A DNA stretch of 64,000 nt, taken from NCBI RefSeq assembly GCF_014217835.1, contig NZ_CP055263.1:5645501-5709500 (forward strand), given 5' to 3'. The position numbers and the translations under genes are program-made. A model generated the notes under the pieces. That model saw nothing but the letters and a program-made list of their open reading frames with translations. It searched no databases and was not told the origin of the DNA. The stretch comes from Metabacillus sp. KUDC1714. GTDB lineage: Bacteria > Bacillota > Bacilli > Bacillales > Bacillaceae. Shown one piece after another: positions 38,764 to 48,711 of this stretch (its first letter is position 1; each line of letters opens with the position of its first letter).

Positions 38764-40653
38764 ATCGAGTAGGAGGGGGTGACTAACCCCCGACCTCTCA
38801 CACCACCGTACGTACCGTTCGGTATACGGCGGTTCAAATTAAGTGTGACGTAAAGTTTCGTATCGTTCAGATAGACTTTTGAGACCCTCTTTTCTCCAGA
38901 AAGAGTTATTGAGGGCACGGTGAAGGATTGGACTACTGGTTATTCGCCAGTAGCCCTTTCTGCTATTTCCCCATTCATATGCTTTGTGTTTATCAATTCC
39001 TAGTCCTATAAGTTTCCTTATCCTTGTTTTAGGAAGTTTCCACTGTTTCCAGTAACACAATCTCAGTCTTCTTCGAATCCAACTTTCCAAACCTTTAAAG
39101 ATACTTGGAGTATCTGCCAATGCGTAATACCCACACCAACCCACTAAATACTGATTTAATTTCTTTATTCTTACATCCATTGGTATCGGTGATTTTCTTG
39201 ACGTTATTTCCCTAACCTTCTGTTTAAATCTCTTGATACTTTGTTTGGATATACGTATTTTCGGCTCTTTTCTGTTAGTAAAACTAAAGCCTAAGAATTT
39301 TCGGTTCCATGGTCGATCTACGGCTGATTTCTCACGATTTACCTTTAAACTAAGCTTCTTTTCAATGAAAGACGTTACACCCGCCATTGTTCGTAAGCCA
39401 GCTTTCTTAGATTTCACGTAAATATTACAATCATCCGCATACCTCACGAATTTATGCCCTCTATTCTCTAATTCTTTATCTAACAAATCTAGAATGATAT
39501 TTGAAAGTAGTGGACTTAGCGGACCTCCTTGTGGAGTTCCCTCTGTATTTTGTGAGACCACGCCACCCATCATAATCCCGACATTGAGATATTTTCGAAC
39601 AAGATTTAGTAGAACTTTATCGTCAATACGCTTTGACAGTAGCCCCATGAGTTTGTCATGGTTCACTTTATCGAAGAATTTCTCTAAGTCTATGTCGACT
39701 ACCCACCTATAACCATCTTCGATGTATCTTTTCGCTTTCCGTACAGCGTCATGCCCTCGCCTTTGTGGACGAAACCCATAACTGTTTTCAGAAAATGTTG
39801 GGTCATGAATTGGGGTTAATGTTTGAGTAATCGCTTGTTGAATGAAACGGTCTATCACGGTAGGGATTCCTAGTAATCTAACTCCGCCGTTTGGTTTCGG
39901 GATTTCGACACGACGAACGGGTTGAGGTTCATAGGTTCCCTGTTGGAGAGACTTTCTCAATTCGTCCCAGTGCTCGACAATATACGAACGCAGGTATTGG
40001 GTCGACATCTTGTCTACACCGTGACTGCCTCCGTTACGTTCCACTCGTTTAAGAGCGTTCAGTAAGTTTTCTCGTGATAGAATTCGTTCCATTAACATTA
40101 AGATATATCCTCTCTACGTGAATGAGATGTTCTATTTGTGCCATTTGTAGCTCCACCCTCTTGAAGTCCCCTGTGTATTCACCACTTCTTCCTTCAAGTA
40201 AGTCTCGTAAGAGATTGTCTGCTTCTACACTACTTATGAACGCCTAGTTCTCATCCTTCCTAACTTGTTCAGTCCTTCCCTTTCATTCTCGAGTTTGAAA
40301 GGTACTATGACCTCTGCTGACTTCTGACTGTTCAGCTATCTATCACTAGATAGGTTACCAAGAGTGCTTGGCTTATCAGTCAGACCTCCCCAGGTAAGAG
40401 TACAGTCTTTCACTCCATCTATCTGCTTCATTTACTCTATACCACCTTCGGCAGAAAGGACTTTGTTTTGTTAAGCAAACTCATCCAATGGTATCTAGCC
40501 TTATATGAAGTTCGTGTTCCTCAGACCGGAGGTTTGCCGCTCGCTTCCTTCAGATTCTGCGTCACCACAGACACCCTTGCGTTAAGCTACTGCTACTTCT
40601 GCCTTCACAGTTCGGGACTTTCACCCTATAGACTGCACCCATGCTGGGCGCAC
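38764..40653 (-). mobile_element. group IIC intron (O. iheyensis type)
   Basis: About 1.9-kb ribozyme retroelement. The RNA begins GUGCGCCCAGCAUGGGUGCA (40653 leftwards) and continues with AUAGGGUGAAAGUCCCGAAC, GGAAGCGAGCGGCAAACCU and CUUCAUAUAAGGCUAG, which resembles the Oceanobacillus iheyensis group IIC intron. Domain V starts GAACCGCCGUAUACCGAACG (38835 leftwards). Domain VI is a GGGGG/CCCCC hairpin (about 38770-38795) with a bulge region ending CUACUCGAU. The 3' end (38764) is placed to within a few bases. Domain IV encodes the reverse transcriptase. The insertion is just downstream of the fni terminator, the known preference of this class. Confidence 0.92.
38839..40098 (-). CDS. ltrA: group II intron reverse transcriptase/maturase
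   Basis: Copies the intron RNA into DNA and helps its splicing. The 419-residue protein has the RT domain (about 50-290) with FRPQRRGHDAV, DLEKFFDKVNHDKL, TPQGGPLSPLLSNI and the catalytic YADD in FVRYADDCNIYV. A maturase X domain follows (about 300-400, with LNQYLVGWCGYY). There is no HNH endonuclease domain, as expected for class C. The frame is intact. It starts ATG 40098 (ATG also at 40092), downstream of GAGAGGAT, and ends 4 bp before domain V. Confidence 0.96.
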   Translation of the reverse strand: MLMERILSRENLLNALKRVERNGGSHGVDKMSTQYLRSYIVEHWDELRKSLQQGTYEPQPVRRVEIPKPNGGVRLLGIPTVIDRFIQQAITQTLTPIHDPTFSENSYGFRPQRRGHDAVRKAKRYIEDGYRWVVDIDLEKFFDKVNHDKLMGLLSKRIDDKVLLNLVRKYLNVGIMMGGVVSQNTEGTPQGGPLSPLLSNIILDLLDKELENRGHKFVRYADDCNIYVKSKKAGLRTMAGVTSFIEKKLSLKVNREKSAVDRPWNRKFLGFSFTNRKEPKIRISKQSIKRFKQKVREITSRKSPIPMDVRIKKLNQYLVGWCGYYALADTPSIFKGLESWIRRRLRLCYWKQWKLPKTRIRKLIGLGIDKHKAYEWGNSRKGYWRITSSPILHRALNNSFWRKEGLKSLSERYETLRHT

Positions 40654-40655
40654 TT

Positions 40656-40695
40656 AAAAATGACTAGTTGGTTTAATAACCAACTAGCCATTTTT
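40656..40695 (-). terminator. terminator of fni, the intron insertion site
   Basis: CTAGTTGG and CCAACTAG arms (plus 40663-40670 and 40679-40686) with flanking AAAATG/CATTTT pairing, one mismatch. The U-tract TTTTTAA leads directly into the intron's GUGCGC at 40653. Confidence 0.85.
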
Positions 40696-41754
<1,059 letters not shown>

Positions 41755-41765
41755 CTATATCACCA

Positions 41766-42914
41766 TTATTTAAGTTTTTTTAATTGATCCCCAATCATTT
41801 CACCTAATTGGAAGCCAGACGATGATTCTTCCTTTGCTTGGTAATTACGGAAATCTTCATCAGTTGCTTTTGGAGATTCTTCTAATTCACGAATGCTTAA
41901 CGAAATGCGTTGTTCAGATTCATTAACATCTAATACCTTTACTTTAACCGATTGATTTTCATCTAATACTTCTTGTGGAGTACCAATATGTTTATTAGAA
42001 ATTTGCGAAATGTGGACAAGGCCTTCAACTCCAGGTAAAATCTCTACAAATGCACCAAAGGATACTAGTCTTCTTACTTCACCTTCAAGAACATCTCCAA
42101 CCTTTACTTTATCTGCAATATTTGCCCATGGTCCAGGGAGCGTTTCTTTAATAGATAAAGAAATTCTTTCATTATCACGATCAACTGCTAGAACTTTAAC
42201 CGTTACATTCTGACCTTCTTCAACAACATCAGATGGTTTATCAATATGTGTATGGGAAAGCTGAGAAATATGAACTAACCCATCTATTCCACCAATATCA
42301 ACAAAAGCACCAAAATCTGTAAGACGCTGAACTGTACCTTCGATTGTAGACCCTACCTTAATAGATTCTAATACAACTGATTTCTTTTCAGTTTGTTCTT
42401 TTTCTATTACAGCACGATGTGAAAGAATCACTCTGTTTTTCTCGCGGTCTAGCTCGACAACAATTAATGAAAGAGTTCTCCCCATGTATTCTGAAAAATC
42501 CTCTACAAAATGCGCTTCAACCAATGATGCAGGTATAAAGCCTCTTACTCCTAAATCAACAACAAGGCCACCTTTTACAACATCTTTAACTTCAGCTTGA
42601 AAGATTTCTTTTGATTCGAATTTTTGTTCTAATGAGTCCCATGCTTTTTCTGCATCTACTGCTCTTTTTGAAAGAACTAATGCTTCATCTTCAACCTTAG
42701 TTACTTTTAATTCTAATTCGTCATTTTCTTTTGTCACATCAGAAGCTTTTTCTACATGAAGGCTAGAAAGTTCACTAATTGGAATTATACCAGTATGCTT
42801 ACAGTTTTCTATTTCGACAATAACCTGTTTTTCTTCTACCTTTGTCACGATACCCTTTACGATATCTCCAACTTCAGGCGTTTCAACTTGTACGTTATTC
42901 AACTCTTCTACCAT
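41766..42914 (-). CDS. ypfD: S1 RNA-binding domain protein YpfD (RpsA homologue)
   Basis: RNA-binding protein of 382 residues with four S1 domains (about 14-83, 101-166, 188-257, 273-342), each with a VxGxVxxV start and an SHRAV/ISLSIKE type end. In Bacillus the S1-like protein is not a stable ribosomal protein and is dispensable in B. subtilis (known there). The acidic C-terminal tail is short. The ATG at 42914 follows AAGGAGG. First gene of the ypfD-fni unit. Confidence 0.93.
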   Translation of the reverse strand: MVEELNNVQVETPEVGDIVKGIVTKVEEKQVIVEIENCKHTGIIPISELSSLHVEKASDVTKENDELELKVTKVEDEALVLSKRAVDAEKAWDSLEQKFESKEIFQAEVKDVVKGGLVVDLGVRGFIPASLVEAHFVEDFSEYMGRTLSLIVVELDREKNRVILSHRAVIEKEQTEKKSVVLESIKVGSTIEGTVQRLTDFGAFVDIGGIDGLVHISQLSHTHIDKPSDVVEEGQNVTVKVLAVDRDNERISLSIKETLPGPWANIADKVKVGDVLEGEVRRLVSFGAFVEILPGVEGLVHISQISNKHIGTPQEVLDENQSVKVKVLDVNESEQRISLSIRELEESPKATDEDFRNYQAKEESSSGFQLGEMIGDQLKKLK

Positions 42915-43083
42915 TTCAATTACCCTCCTTGGTCAAAACCTGCGCGACTTTTGATTAAATATATGTAAGATTTCATTTTATTTAAAAGGAATTTTTATTC
43001 TTTGAAAATAAAATAAAAAAAACCTCTTTTAATAAACTTCTAATAAATGCTACTTTTTGTCAAGTAGTAAGTACTCATCTTGG

Positions 43084-43659
43084 TTACTTTTTGAGAAGTT
43101 TTCCTATTTCTCCCATAATAATCCCGGACATTTCCTCAGTAGTAATTTTTTTCTCACGATATTCGTCCATATTAATCGGCTTACCGTAAACAACCCGTAA
43201 TGTTTTAAAAGGTTTATATGGCCCGATAATTGCACAAGGTACTACTGCAGCATTAGAACGGAGTGCAAAAAATCCCGCTCCAGGAAGTCCTTTACCTAAT
43301 TCTCCATCTTTGCTTCTTGTTCCTTCTGGAAAAAATCCTAATACATTACCTTCTTTTAAAATTTTAAGACCTGTTCGCAGTGCTTCACGATCACTACCAC
43401 CTCTGTTTACTGGAAAAGTCCCAAAGTTCATCAGTAAGTCCTTTAATATGGGCACTTTGAATAACTCTGCTTTCGCCATAAAAAATACTTTTCTTGGTGC
43501 AGTAATTCCAACGACTGGCGGGTCATAATTGCTAATATGATTGGTACAGAGAAACACCCCTCCATCTCTTGGGAAATTCTCTAAACCTTCGACTTTAATT
43601 CGATAAGTTGGCTTTAAAATACCAGCTACAACTGATCTTGCAAAAGGATATAATGACAC
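43084..43659 (-). CDS. plsC: 1-acyl-sn-glycerol-3-phosphate acyltransferase
   Basis: Membrane-associated acyltransferase making phosphatidic acid. The 191-residue protein has the HX4D motif (NHISNYD, H41 to D46) and FPEGTRSKDG, which binds the substrate phosphate. Start is GTG (43659), a few nt past the cmk stop, with AAAGG inside the cmk end. The cmk-plsC pair is coupled. Confidence 0.94.
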   Translation of the reverse strand: MSLYPFARSVVAGILKPTYRIKVEGLENFPRDGGVFLCTNHISNYDPPVVGITAPRKVFFMAKAELFKVPILKDLLMNFGTFPVNRGGSDREALRTGLKILKEGNVLGFFPEGTRSKDGELGKGLPGAGFFALRSNAAVVPCAIIGPYKPFKTLRVVYGKPINMDEYREKKITTEEMSGIIMGEIGKLLKK

Positions 43660-43663
43660 GTTA

Positions 43664-44335
43664 TCAAAGCCTTTCTTCTATATAATCTTCTATTTTTTTT
43701 ACGACATCGTGTATAGACAAAGCTGTAGTGTCAATTTCGATTGCATCCTCCGCTTTTCTTAAAGGTGCAACTTCTCTCTCAGAGTCTAGTTTGTCTCGAT
43801 TGGCAATTTCAAGTTTAAGTTGTTCAAAATCAGATATATAACCTTTTTTTTGATTTTCTTCATGACGTCTTTTTGCTCTTTCCTCAACAGTTGCTCGTAA
43901 AAAAATTTTCAACTCAGCGTTAGGTAATACATGAGTTCCGATATCACGTCCATCCATTACTACGCCACCTGTTTTTGCCAATAACCGCTGACGTTTTAGC
44001 ATCTCGTCTCTTACCTTAGGGTGCATAGCCACAATTGACACATTATTTGTCACTTCATTTGACCGAATGATTTCCGTAACATTATCTTCATTGACCAATA
44101 CGATTTGACCATCTTCTGATGGCTGTAGTTCAATAATAATGGTAGAAAGAACGTCTGCTACCTTTTCTTCATCTTTTAGATCAATGTTTTCTTGCAATGC
44201 TTTGTATGTCAAAGCACGATACATTGCACCAGTATCTATATAAATGTATGAATAATGCTCAGCAATTATTTTTGCTACCGTACTTTTACCAGCAGCAGCT
44301 GGTCCATCAATTGCGATTGAAATTTTCTGTTCCAT
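43664..44335 (-). CDS. cmk: cytidylate kinase
   Basis: Phosphorylates CMP and dCMP. The protein is 223 residues. P-loop GPAAAGKST is at 11-19, the [11 protein letters not shown]-binding loop is central, and [10 protein letters not shown] forms the lid region. The ATG at 44335 has GGAGG upstream. Confidence 0.97.
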   Translation of the reverse strand: MEQKISIAIDGPAAAGKSTVAKIIAEHYSYIYIDTGAMYRALTYKALQENIDLKDEEKVADVLSTIIIELQPSEDGQIVLVNEDNVTEIIRSNEVTNNVSIVAMHPKVRDEMLKRQRLLAKTGGVVMDGRDIGTHVLPNAELKIFLRATVEERAKRRHEENQKKGYISDFEQLKLEIANRDKLDSEREVAPLRKAEDAIEIDTTALSIHDVVKKIEDYIEERL

Positions 44336-44444
44336 ATTTCCTCCAAATAGGTTTTTAGTCTAGTAGTTTTGATGTCATTAAGTTGCCAAAGGAGAACGCA
44401 TTTGGTTGATGCATTAATAATGCCATAGATACAGCATGCCAAAT

Positions 44445-44479
44445 AAATGAAGCAGGTCAAATCCCCACCTGCATCATTT
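44445..44479 (-). terminator. terminator downstream of ypfB
   Basis: AAATGAAGCAGGT (44445-44457) pairs with ACCTGCATCATTT (44467-44479), one mismatch; leftwards run ATTTATTTGG. It probably ends the ypfA/ypfB transcript. Confidence 0.65.
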
Positions 44480-44480
44480 T

Positions 44481-44657
44481 CTATTGACTAAATGTTTCCA
44501 GCCATTCTGTAATCGTAATTTTATTTACCCCTTCATATTGAACAACACGAGAAAGGTATGGTTGAATGGTCGATTGTTGGATCAATAGTTGCGCACATAC
44601 TAATGCTACAAATTGAATGACAATTAATTTGATTAAAATACGTTCAAACCGTTTCAT
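44481..44657 (-). CDS. ypfB: small membrane protein YpfB (DUF5359)
   Basis: A 58-residue protein, MKRFERILIKLIVIQFVALV..., ending ITEWLETFSQ. One N-terminal membrane helix (residues 8-27) after a basic start, then a short extracytoplasmic tail. A GGAG Shine-Dalgarno lies 8 nt before the ATG. It matches ypfB, between cmk and ypfA in B. subtilis. Function unknown. Confidence 0.82.
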   Translation of the reverse strand: MKRFERILIKLIVIQFVALVCAQLLIQQSTIQPYLSRVVQYEGVNKITITEWLETFSQ

Positions 44658-44712
44658 TGCTTCAACTCCGGTATTTTTTAAAAATGCATCTAGCGTATGC
44701 GTAACAGTTTAA

Positions 44713-44914
44713 CATCCAGCTCCAGCACTAAAGTAGAAATGAACTTTACACTTCTTATACATTAAGCCAACATCGAATTACTATCACTCTTCGTGTTTCT
44801 TTGCCACACTTAACGAGCAGTAAATGATACCTGCCCTTAAAAGTCCGATAAGTCTCGCTTTATCTCATTCGAGTGCTACAGTTCATATGTCGCTAAACTG
44901 GCGCTTGCACTTTT
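44713..44914 (-). repeat. dispersed Bacillus-type intergenic repeat, copy B
   Basis: Read on the minus strand it starts AAAAGTGCAAGCGCC and ends GTGCTGGAGCTGGATG, the same ends as the element at 38597-38720, but the core differs and is longer (202 versus 124 bp). No open frame inside. Confidence 0.65.
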
Positions 44915-44943
44915 AATTATAGTATGCATAAAAATACCAAAAT

Positions 44944-45606
44944 TTATTCTGTAATAAGTCCTTTTCTACGCAGTTGAATTTGTTGCTGAAAGCAAAAACG
45001 AATCAATGTTTGTTGAGTGGCATCATCGATTTCTAAAAACTGTAGCGGTGCTTTTAAAAATAACTCATTTTCAGCAGGAATAAAACGGATAATTTTAGCA
45101 TTTAGTTTTATATATTCAATTGATTCATTTTGAAATGGCAGGGAAAACCATACAACTATCTCTTGACCTTGCTTCAACTTTGTAGATTTTGGAAGAAGGA
45201 TCGCTGAGCCTCCAGCACTTATATCTGTTGTAACAGCAATTATAGGTTGAAATTCATCTTGCTTAGGATGAATTGCCACATCTACTGAAGTATCAACCCT
45301 TACAAATTCTCTCCTTTGAATCCGAATTAACATGTTGTCACCAGGATATGTAATAGAAATCATTGGAATGTTTTCCTTTACACGTCCAGTAACCTCTGTT
45401 TGAAAATGAAACGCATTATGATCCTTATTAACAAAAGAAGCGATAAGCTCTGTACCGAGCATCAAATAGGCCGAACGACCTGTAATTGCATTAATTGGAT
45501 AATCGATATATAGTTGATTTCCTTTTCTTTCGACTAGCTTACACTTTAGTCTTTCGCCATTACCATCTGATGTTTCTAAATTTATGACATCCCCAATTTT
45601 AAGCAC
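44944..45606 (-). CDS. ypfA: PilZ-domain c-di-GMP receptor YpfA (DgrA)
   Basis: Protein of 220 residues with an N-terminal YcgR-like domain (about 1-95) and a C-terminal PilZ domain. The c-di-GMP contact motifs are present: RRxxxR in RIQRREFVRVD and DxSxxG in DISAGGSAI. In B. subtilis the orthologue (DgrA) inhibits motility when c-di-GMP is bound. Translation from GTG (45606) gives MLKIGDVINLE; longer readings lack similarity. Its ribosome site is weak. Confidence 0.9.
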   Translation of the reverse strand: MLKIGDVINLETSDGNGERLKCKLVERKGNQLYIDYPINAITGRSAYLMLGTELIASFVNKDHNAFHFQTEVTGRVKENIPMISITYPGDNMLIRIQRREFVRVDTSVDVAIHPKQDEFQPIIAVTTDISAGGSAILLPKSTKLKQGQEIVVWFSLPFQNESIEYIKLNAKIIRFIPAENELFLKAPLQFLEIDDATQQTLIRFCFQQQIQLRRKGLITE

Positions 45607-45711
45607 AAATATCACTCTTTCTGAATACACTCTCATTCTTATTAAAGCATGGACCATTCCGATGCGCAAGAGTACAAACTTCAGAAAATAGCTAAGTGTG
45701 TTAAAACGAAA

Positions 45712-45749
45712 GAGGATACCCTAAAAAATAAAACAATTAGGATATCCTT
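45712..45749 (-). terminator. terminator after ypeB
   Basis: GGATACCCTAA (45714-45724) pairs with TTAGGATATCC (45737-45747) with one wobble position; leftwards run CTCTTTC is weak. Confidence 0.55.
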
Positions 45750-45868
45750 TAAAATATTCTCATTCTATTTTAATAATAATACAGTATATACAACCTAATA
45801 TTCTTATCAACTCAATTGAAAAAATAAAGAATATTTATTAAGATTTCACTTTGATTTTTTTAAAGTTC

Positions 45869-47212
45869 TTAAACTTCTTGGAAGATTGGTTCTGGATTTT
45901 TCAATTTCTCAATTTTTTCTTCCATACCGTTTTCTGCATCAATGAAAATTCGATATGTGTCAGCATTAATTGTTCCTAGGAACTCATAGCATAGTACTTC
46001 TTGCCCTAATTCATTTATTATTATGGCTAATCTATCTTGTTGTACTTCTAAACTTGGATTTAACCTTTTAGCAGCTTCTTCTTTAGAAATATTTGGTTTT
46101 GGTATTTCCCTTTTTTTATGTGCAGCTAAATAATCACGTGCAGAAAGACCTATGACCTGACCATCATCTAAAGCAACCTTCATTCGTATTGAATCTGGGT
46201 AGATTCTCACACCATCTACAATTGATACGAAAGAAAAGACCCCGATATTATCATACTGTGCGCTTTCAAATAGATCAAGATCTTCAAAACCATGATCATT
46301 TAAGAATTCTCTGGCATTATTAGAGGCTTCATTAAGACTAATAACATTTTCTTTAATGTCGCGATTTTGCACTAAATAAACGGGATGCCCACCTTTTTTC
46401 GTTAAGTCCATATCGATATCCGTATTATTCTCTTTGTCGTGCATAGAAACACTATAGAAACCAAATGATGAGCCTTCGCCATTTTCTGTTACCTTCAAAT
46501 CTGTCACTTTGTTTTGGACAAAGGTTTTTGCGATTTTTATTGCTGTTTCTTTACTTATTTCTTTCCCCTCTAACTTATCAAAACCTTCTCCTGTTTTATT
46601 CATTGACGTAAAACTTGCACCAAAATCAGACTCTGAATATGCCTCTACATTTTTTTCGACTGTTTTAAAACCATCAATGATTGTGTTATCTGCTTGCTTT
46701 TGTCCAGAAGCTAAAGCTAATTCAACATCCATCCAGCGTAAATTGTTTTCAATGACTAAGTGTTGAACATTTCGAAGTTCATTTTGAATATCTTCAGATT
46801 TCGTGTACATTGTCTTTAGCTTTTTATACTCTTCATCTGTTAACGGTTCTTTCTCTAAATCACGAACAGCTGCTCGATAAGTAAAATCACTTATTCCAGC
46901 TAAAAGTTCTTCAGTTTTATTAAAAGGCAATAATGTTAAAGGAAGTTGTCCTACATCTGACTGTGCTTCAGATGTTATTCTCCACACGTCTGCAAGTGCA
47001 GGTGATAAAGATTGTTTTGAATTCATAGCTAAAGTTGCTCCAATACGATCATGCAATTGGTCCACTCGATATGTTAAATCATGAAAGGCTCGCTGATAAT
47101 TATTCTCTGCTTGAATCAGCACTGCGTTTTTTTCTTGGTGTTCTTTGTACCCCCAATAACCGGAACCAATAACTGCAATTGATAAAATACCAATAAAGAT
47201 TCCACGTATCAT
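45869..47212 (-). CDS. ypeB: germination protein YpeB
   Basis: Needed to stabilise and localise SleB in the spore. The 447-residue protein has an N-terminal membrane anchor (IFIGILSIAVIGSGYWGY, about 4-21), a helical N-terminal domain, and two or three PepSY-like segments in the C-terminal half (EISKETAIKIAKTFV, SLNEASNNAREFL, ISKEEAAKRLNP). It follows sleB by 15 bp; the two proteins depend on each other in B. subtilis and B. anthracis. Confidence 0.95.
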   Translation of the reverse strand: MIRGIFIGILSIAVIGSGYWGYKEHQEKNAVLIQAENNYQRAFHDLTYRVDQLHDRIGATLAMNSKQSLSPALADVWRITSEAQSDVGQLPLTLLPFNKTEELLAGISDFTYRAAVRDLEKEPLTDEEYKKLKTMYTKSEDIQNELRNVQHLVIENNLRWMDVELALASGQKQADNTIIDGFKTVEKNVEAYSESDFGASFTSMNKTGEGFDKLEGKEISKETAIKIAKTFVQNKVTDLKVTENGEGSSFGFYSVSMHDKENNTDIDMDLTKKGGHPVYLVQNRDIKENVISLNEASNNAREFLNDHGFEDLDLFESAQYDNIGVFSFVSIVDGVRIYPDSIRMKVALDDGQVIGLSARDYLAAHKKREIPKPNISKEEAAKRLNPSLEVQQDRLAIIINELGQEVLCYEFLGTINADTYRIFIDAENGMEEKIEKLKNPEPIFQEV

Positions 47213-47227
47213 GCTTCATCACCCTTT

Positions 47228-48508
47228 CTATTCACAGAAAATATGCTTTCCAATCCGTTTAATTTGTGGTCTGCCCCAAATCCATGAACTAGTTGCTGTA
47301 TCAGGGTTAAAATAATAAATGGCTCCTTCAGTTGGATCAAACCCATTAATTGCATCTAACACAGCCTTCTTAGCTTGTTCATTAGGTGTGAGCCAAATTT
47401 GCCCATCTGCGACTGCAGTAAAAGCTCGAGGCTCAAAGATAACACCTGCTACTGTATTAGGGAATGTAGCACTGTTAACACGATTTAAAATAACAGCTGC
47501 AACTGCTACCTGTCCGATGTACGGTTCACCCCTGGACTCCCCATATACCGCATTTGACATTAATTGAATATCATTTTGTGAATAACCACCTGGTAAATTA
47601 ACTGCAGTTGACTCCTTTTGTTCTTTGTTTTGAGTTGCTTTATTTTGTGCTTCCTGATTCTGTTGTGCCTGTTGCTTTTGCTGTGCTTGCTGATTCTGTT
47701 GTGCTTGCTGTTTTTGTTGTTCTTGCTGATTCTGCTGAGCTTGCTGCTTTTGTTGTGCTTGCTGATTCTGTTGAGCTTGCTGTTTTTGTTGTTCTTGCTG
47801 ATTCTGCTGAGCTTGCTGCTTTTGTTGTGCTTGCTGATTCTGTTGAGCTTGCTGTTTTTGTTGTGCTTGCTGATTCTGTTGAGCTTGCTGTTTTTGTTGT
47901 TCTTGCTGATTCTGTTGAGCTTGCTGTTTTTGTTGTTCTTGCTGATTCTGTTGAGCTTGCTGTTTTTGTTGTTCTTGCTGTTTTTGCTGGGCTTGCTGAT
48001 TCTGCTGGGCTTGCTGTTCTTTTGCTTGTGCTTTGTATTTTTGCTCACGCTGTTGTTTTCTTTGTTCTGCTATTTGTCTTGCCTTTTGTATCTGTTGTTC
48101 ACTAGGCGCAGTCTGTTGAGCTAATGGGACCCCACCATAGTGTGTGAATTTTTTCCCTTCATTAATTTGTTTATAAACAAAATCTTTATAGAACTTGGTA
48201 GAATTTCTTAGCATATCCTTCGTTTTTTGACCAACTAGGCCATCAACTTCATCTAAACCAAACATATGCTGAAAATTTCGTACTGCCCAATACGTACTCC
48301 ATCCATAAACTCCATCAATAGTTCCATGGTAATACCCGTTATATTGAAGTCTTGACTGCAATTCAATAACATCACTACCCGTTGCACCTCTTTGAATAGT
48401 TTGTTCTGAAAAAGCATGTGCCTCTGGGACATGTATTGAAAAAAATTGAAATGTGACGGATGTAAAAGTTACTACTGCTACCATCAACATTATGCGCATG
48501 TTTTTCAT
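47228..48508 (-). CDS. sleB: spore cortex-lytic enzyme SleB with expanded Gln-rich linker
   Basis: Lytic transglycosylase that cuts cortex peptidoglycan during germination. The protein is 426 residues, compared with about 305 in B. subtilis. In order: signal peptide (cleavage after AHA, about 32), a peptidoglycan-binding domain (about 38-102, VIELQSRLQYNGYYHGTIDGVYG), a long Q-rich repeat (about 150-297), and the Hydrolase_2 catalytic domain (about 309-426) with E324 in YGESRGEPY as the likely catalytic residue. The ATG at 48508 has GGAGG upstream. The extra length is due to the repeat, which is annotated separately. Confidence 0.95.
   Translation of the reverse strand: MKNMRIMLMVAVVTFTSVTFQFFSIHVPEAHAFSEQTIQRGATGSDVIELQSRLQYNGYYHGTIDGVYGWSTYWAVRNFQHMFGLDEVDGLVGQKTKDMLRNSTKFYKDFVYKQINEGKKFTHYGGVPLAQQTAPSEQQIQKARQIAEQRKQQREQKYKAQAKEQQAQQNQQAQQKQQEQQKQQAQQNQQEQQKQQAQQNQQEQQKQQAQQNQQAQQKQQAQQNQQAQQKQQAQQNQQEQQKQQAQQNQQAQQKQQAQQNQQEQQKQQAQQNQQAQQKQQAQQNQEAQNKATQNKEQKESTAVNLPGGYSQNDIQLMSNAVYGESRGEPYIGQVAVAAVILNRVNSATFPNTVAGVIFEPRAFTAVADGQIWLTPNEQAKKAVLDAINGFDPTEGAIYYFNPDTATSSWIWGRPQIKRIGKHIFCE
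47657..48010 (-). repeat. 36-bp tandem repeat inside sleB
   Basis: About nine full copies of a 12-residue unit AQQNQQ(E/A)QQKQQ (residues 167-178 and 185-280) plus partial units. Copies differ mainly at the E/A position. Because of the low base complexity, other frames on both strands are also open. Confidence 0.92.
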
Positions 48509-48683
48509 GTTGCTGCCTCCTCAAGTAGATGTAAATGCTTAAACGTATTTTTTGTAGTCTTTGGTATTTTATTCATACTAAATTATGTGACAACCAATTT
48601 AAACAATTCATGGCATTATGAACAATTAATACTTGATTTAGTTTTATGGATGAAAATCGGTTGGAAAGTTAATAAAATAACGA

Positions 48684-48711
48684 CAAAAAAAGCTGCACTA
48701 GGGCAGCTTAG
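48684..48711 (-). terminator. terminator after prsW
   Basis: AAGCTGC (48690-48696) pairs with GCAGCTT (48703-48709); leftwards run of seven T. It overlaps the prsW stop. Confidence 0.85.

Noticed and set aside
38727..38918. Small minus-strand frame in the intron 3' end
   Set aside because: It covers domains V-VI of the ribozyme and the RT C-terminus, so it is not a gene.
43015..43070. Terminator after plsC
   Set aside because: A CTACTT/AAGTAG pairing and a T-run exist but are not in the right order for a clear intrinsic terminator.
47657..48010. Possible CRISPR-like repeat array
   Set aside because: The repeats are contiguous 36-bp coding units without unique spacers, in frame with SleB.
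47608..48124. Plus-strand open frames of about 165 codons, Leu-rich and Val/Ala-rich
   Set aside because: They are antisense to the sleB tandem repeat, copy its 36-bp period and have no ribosome site.
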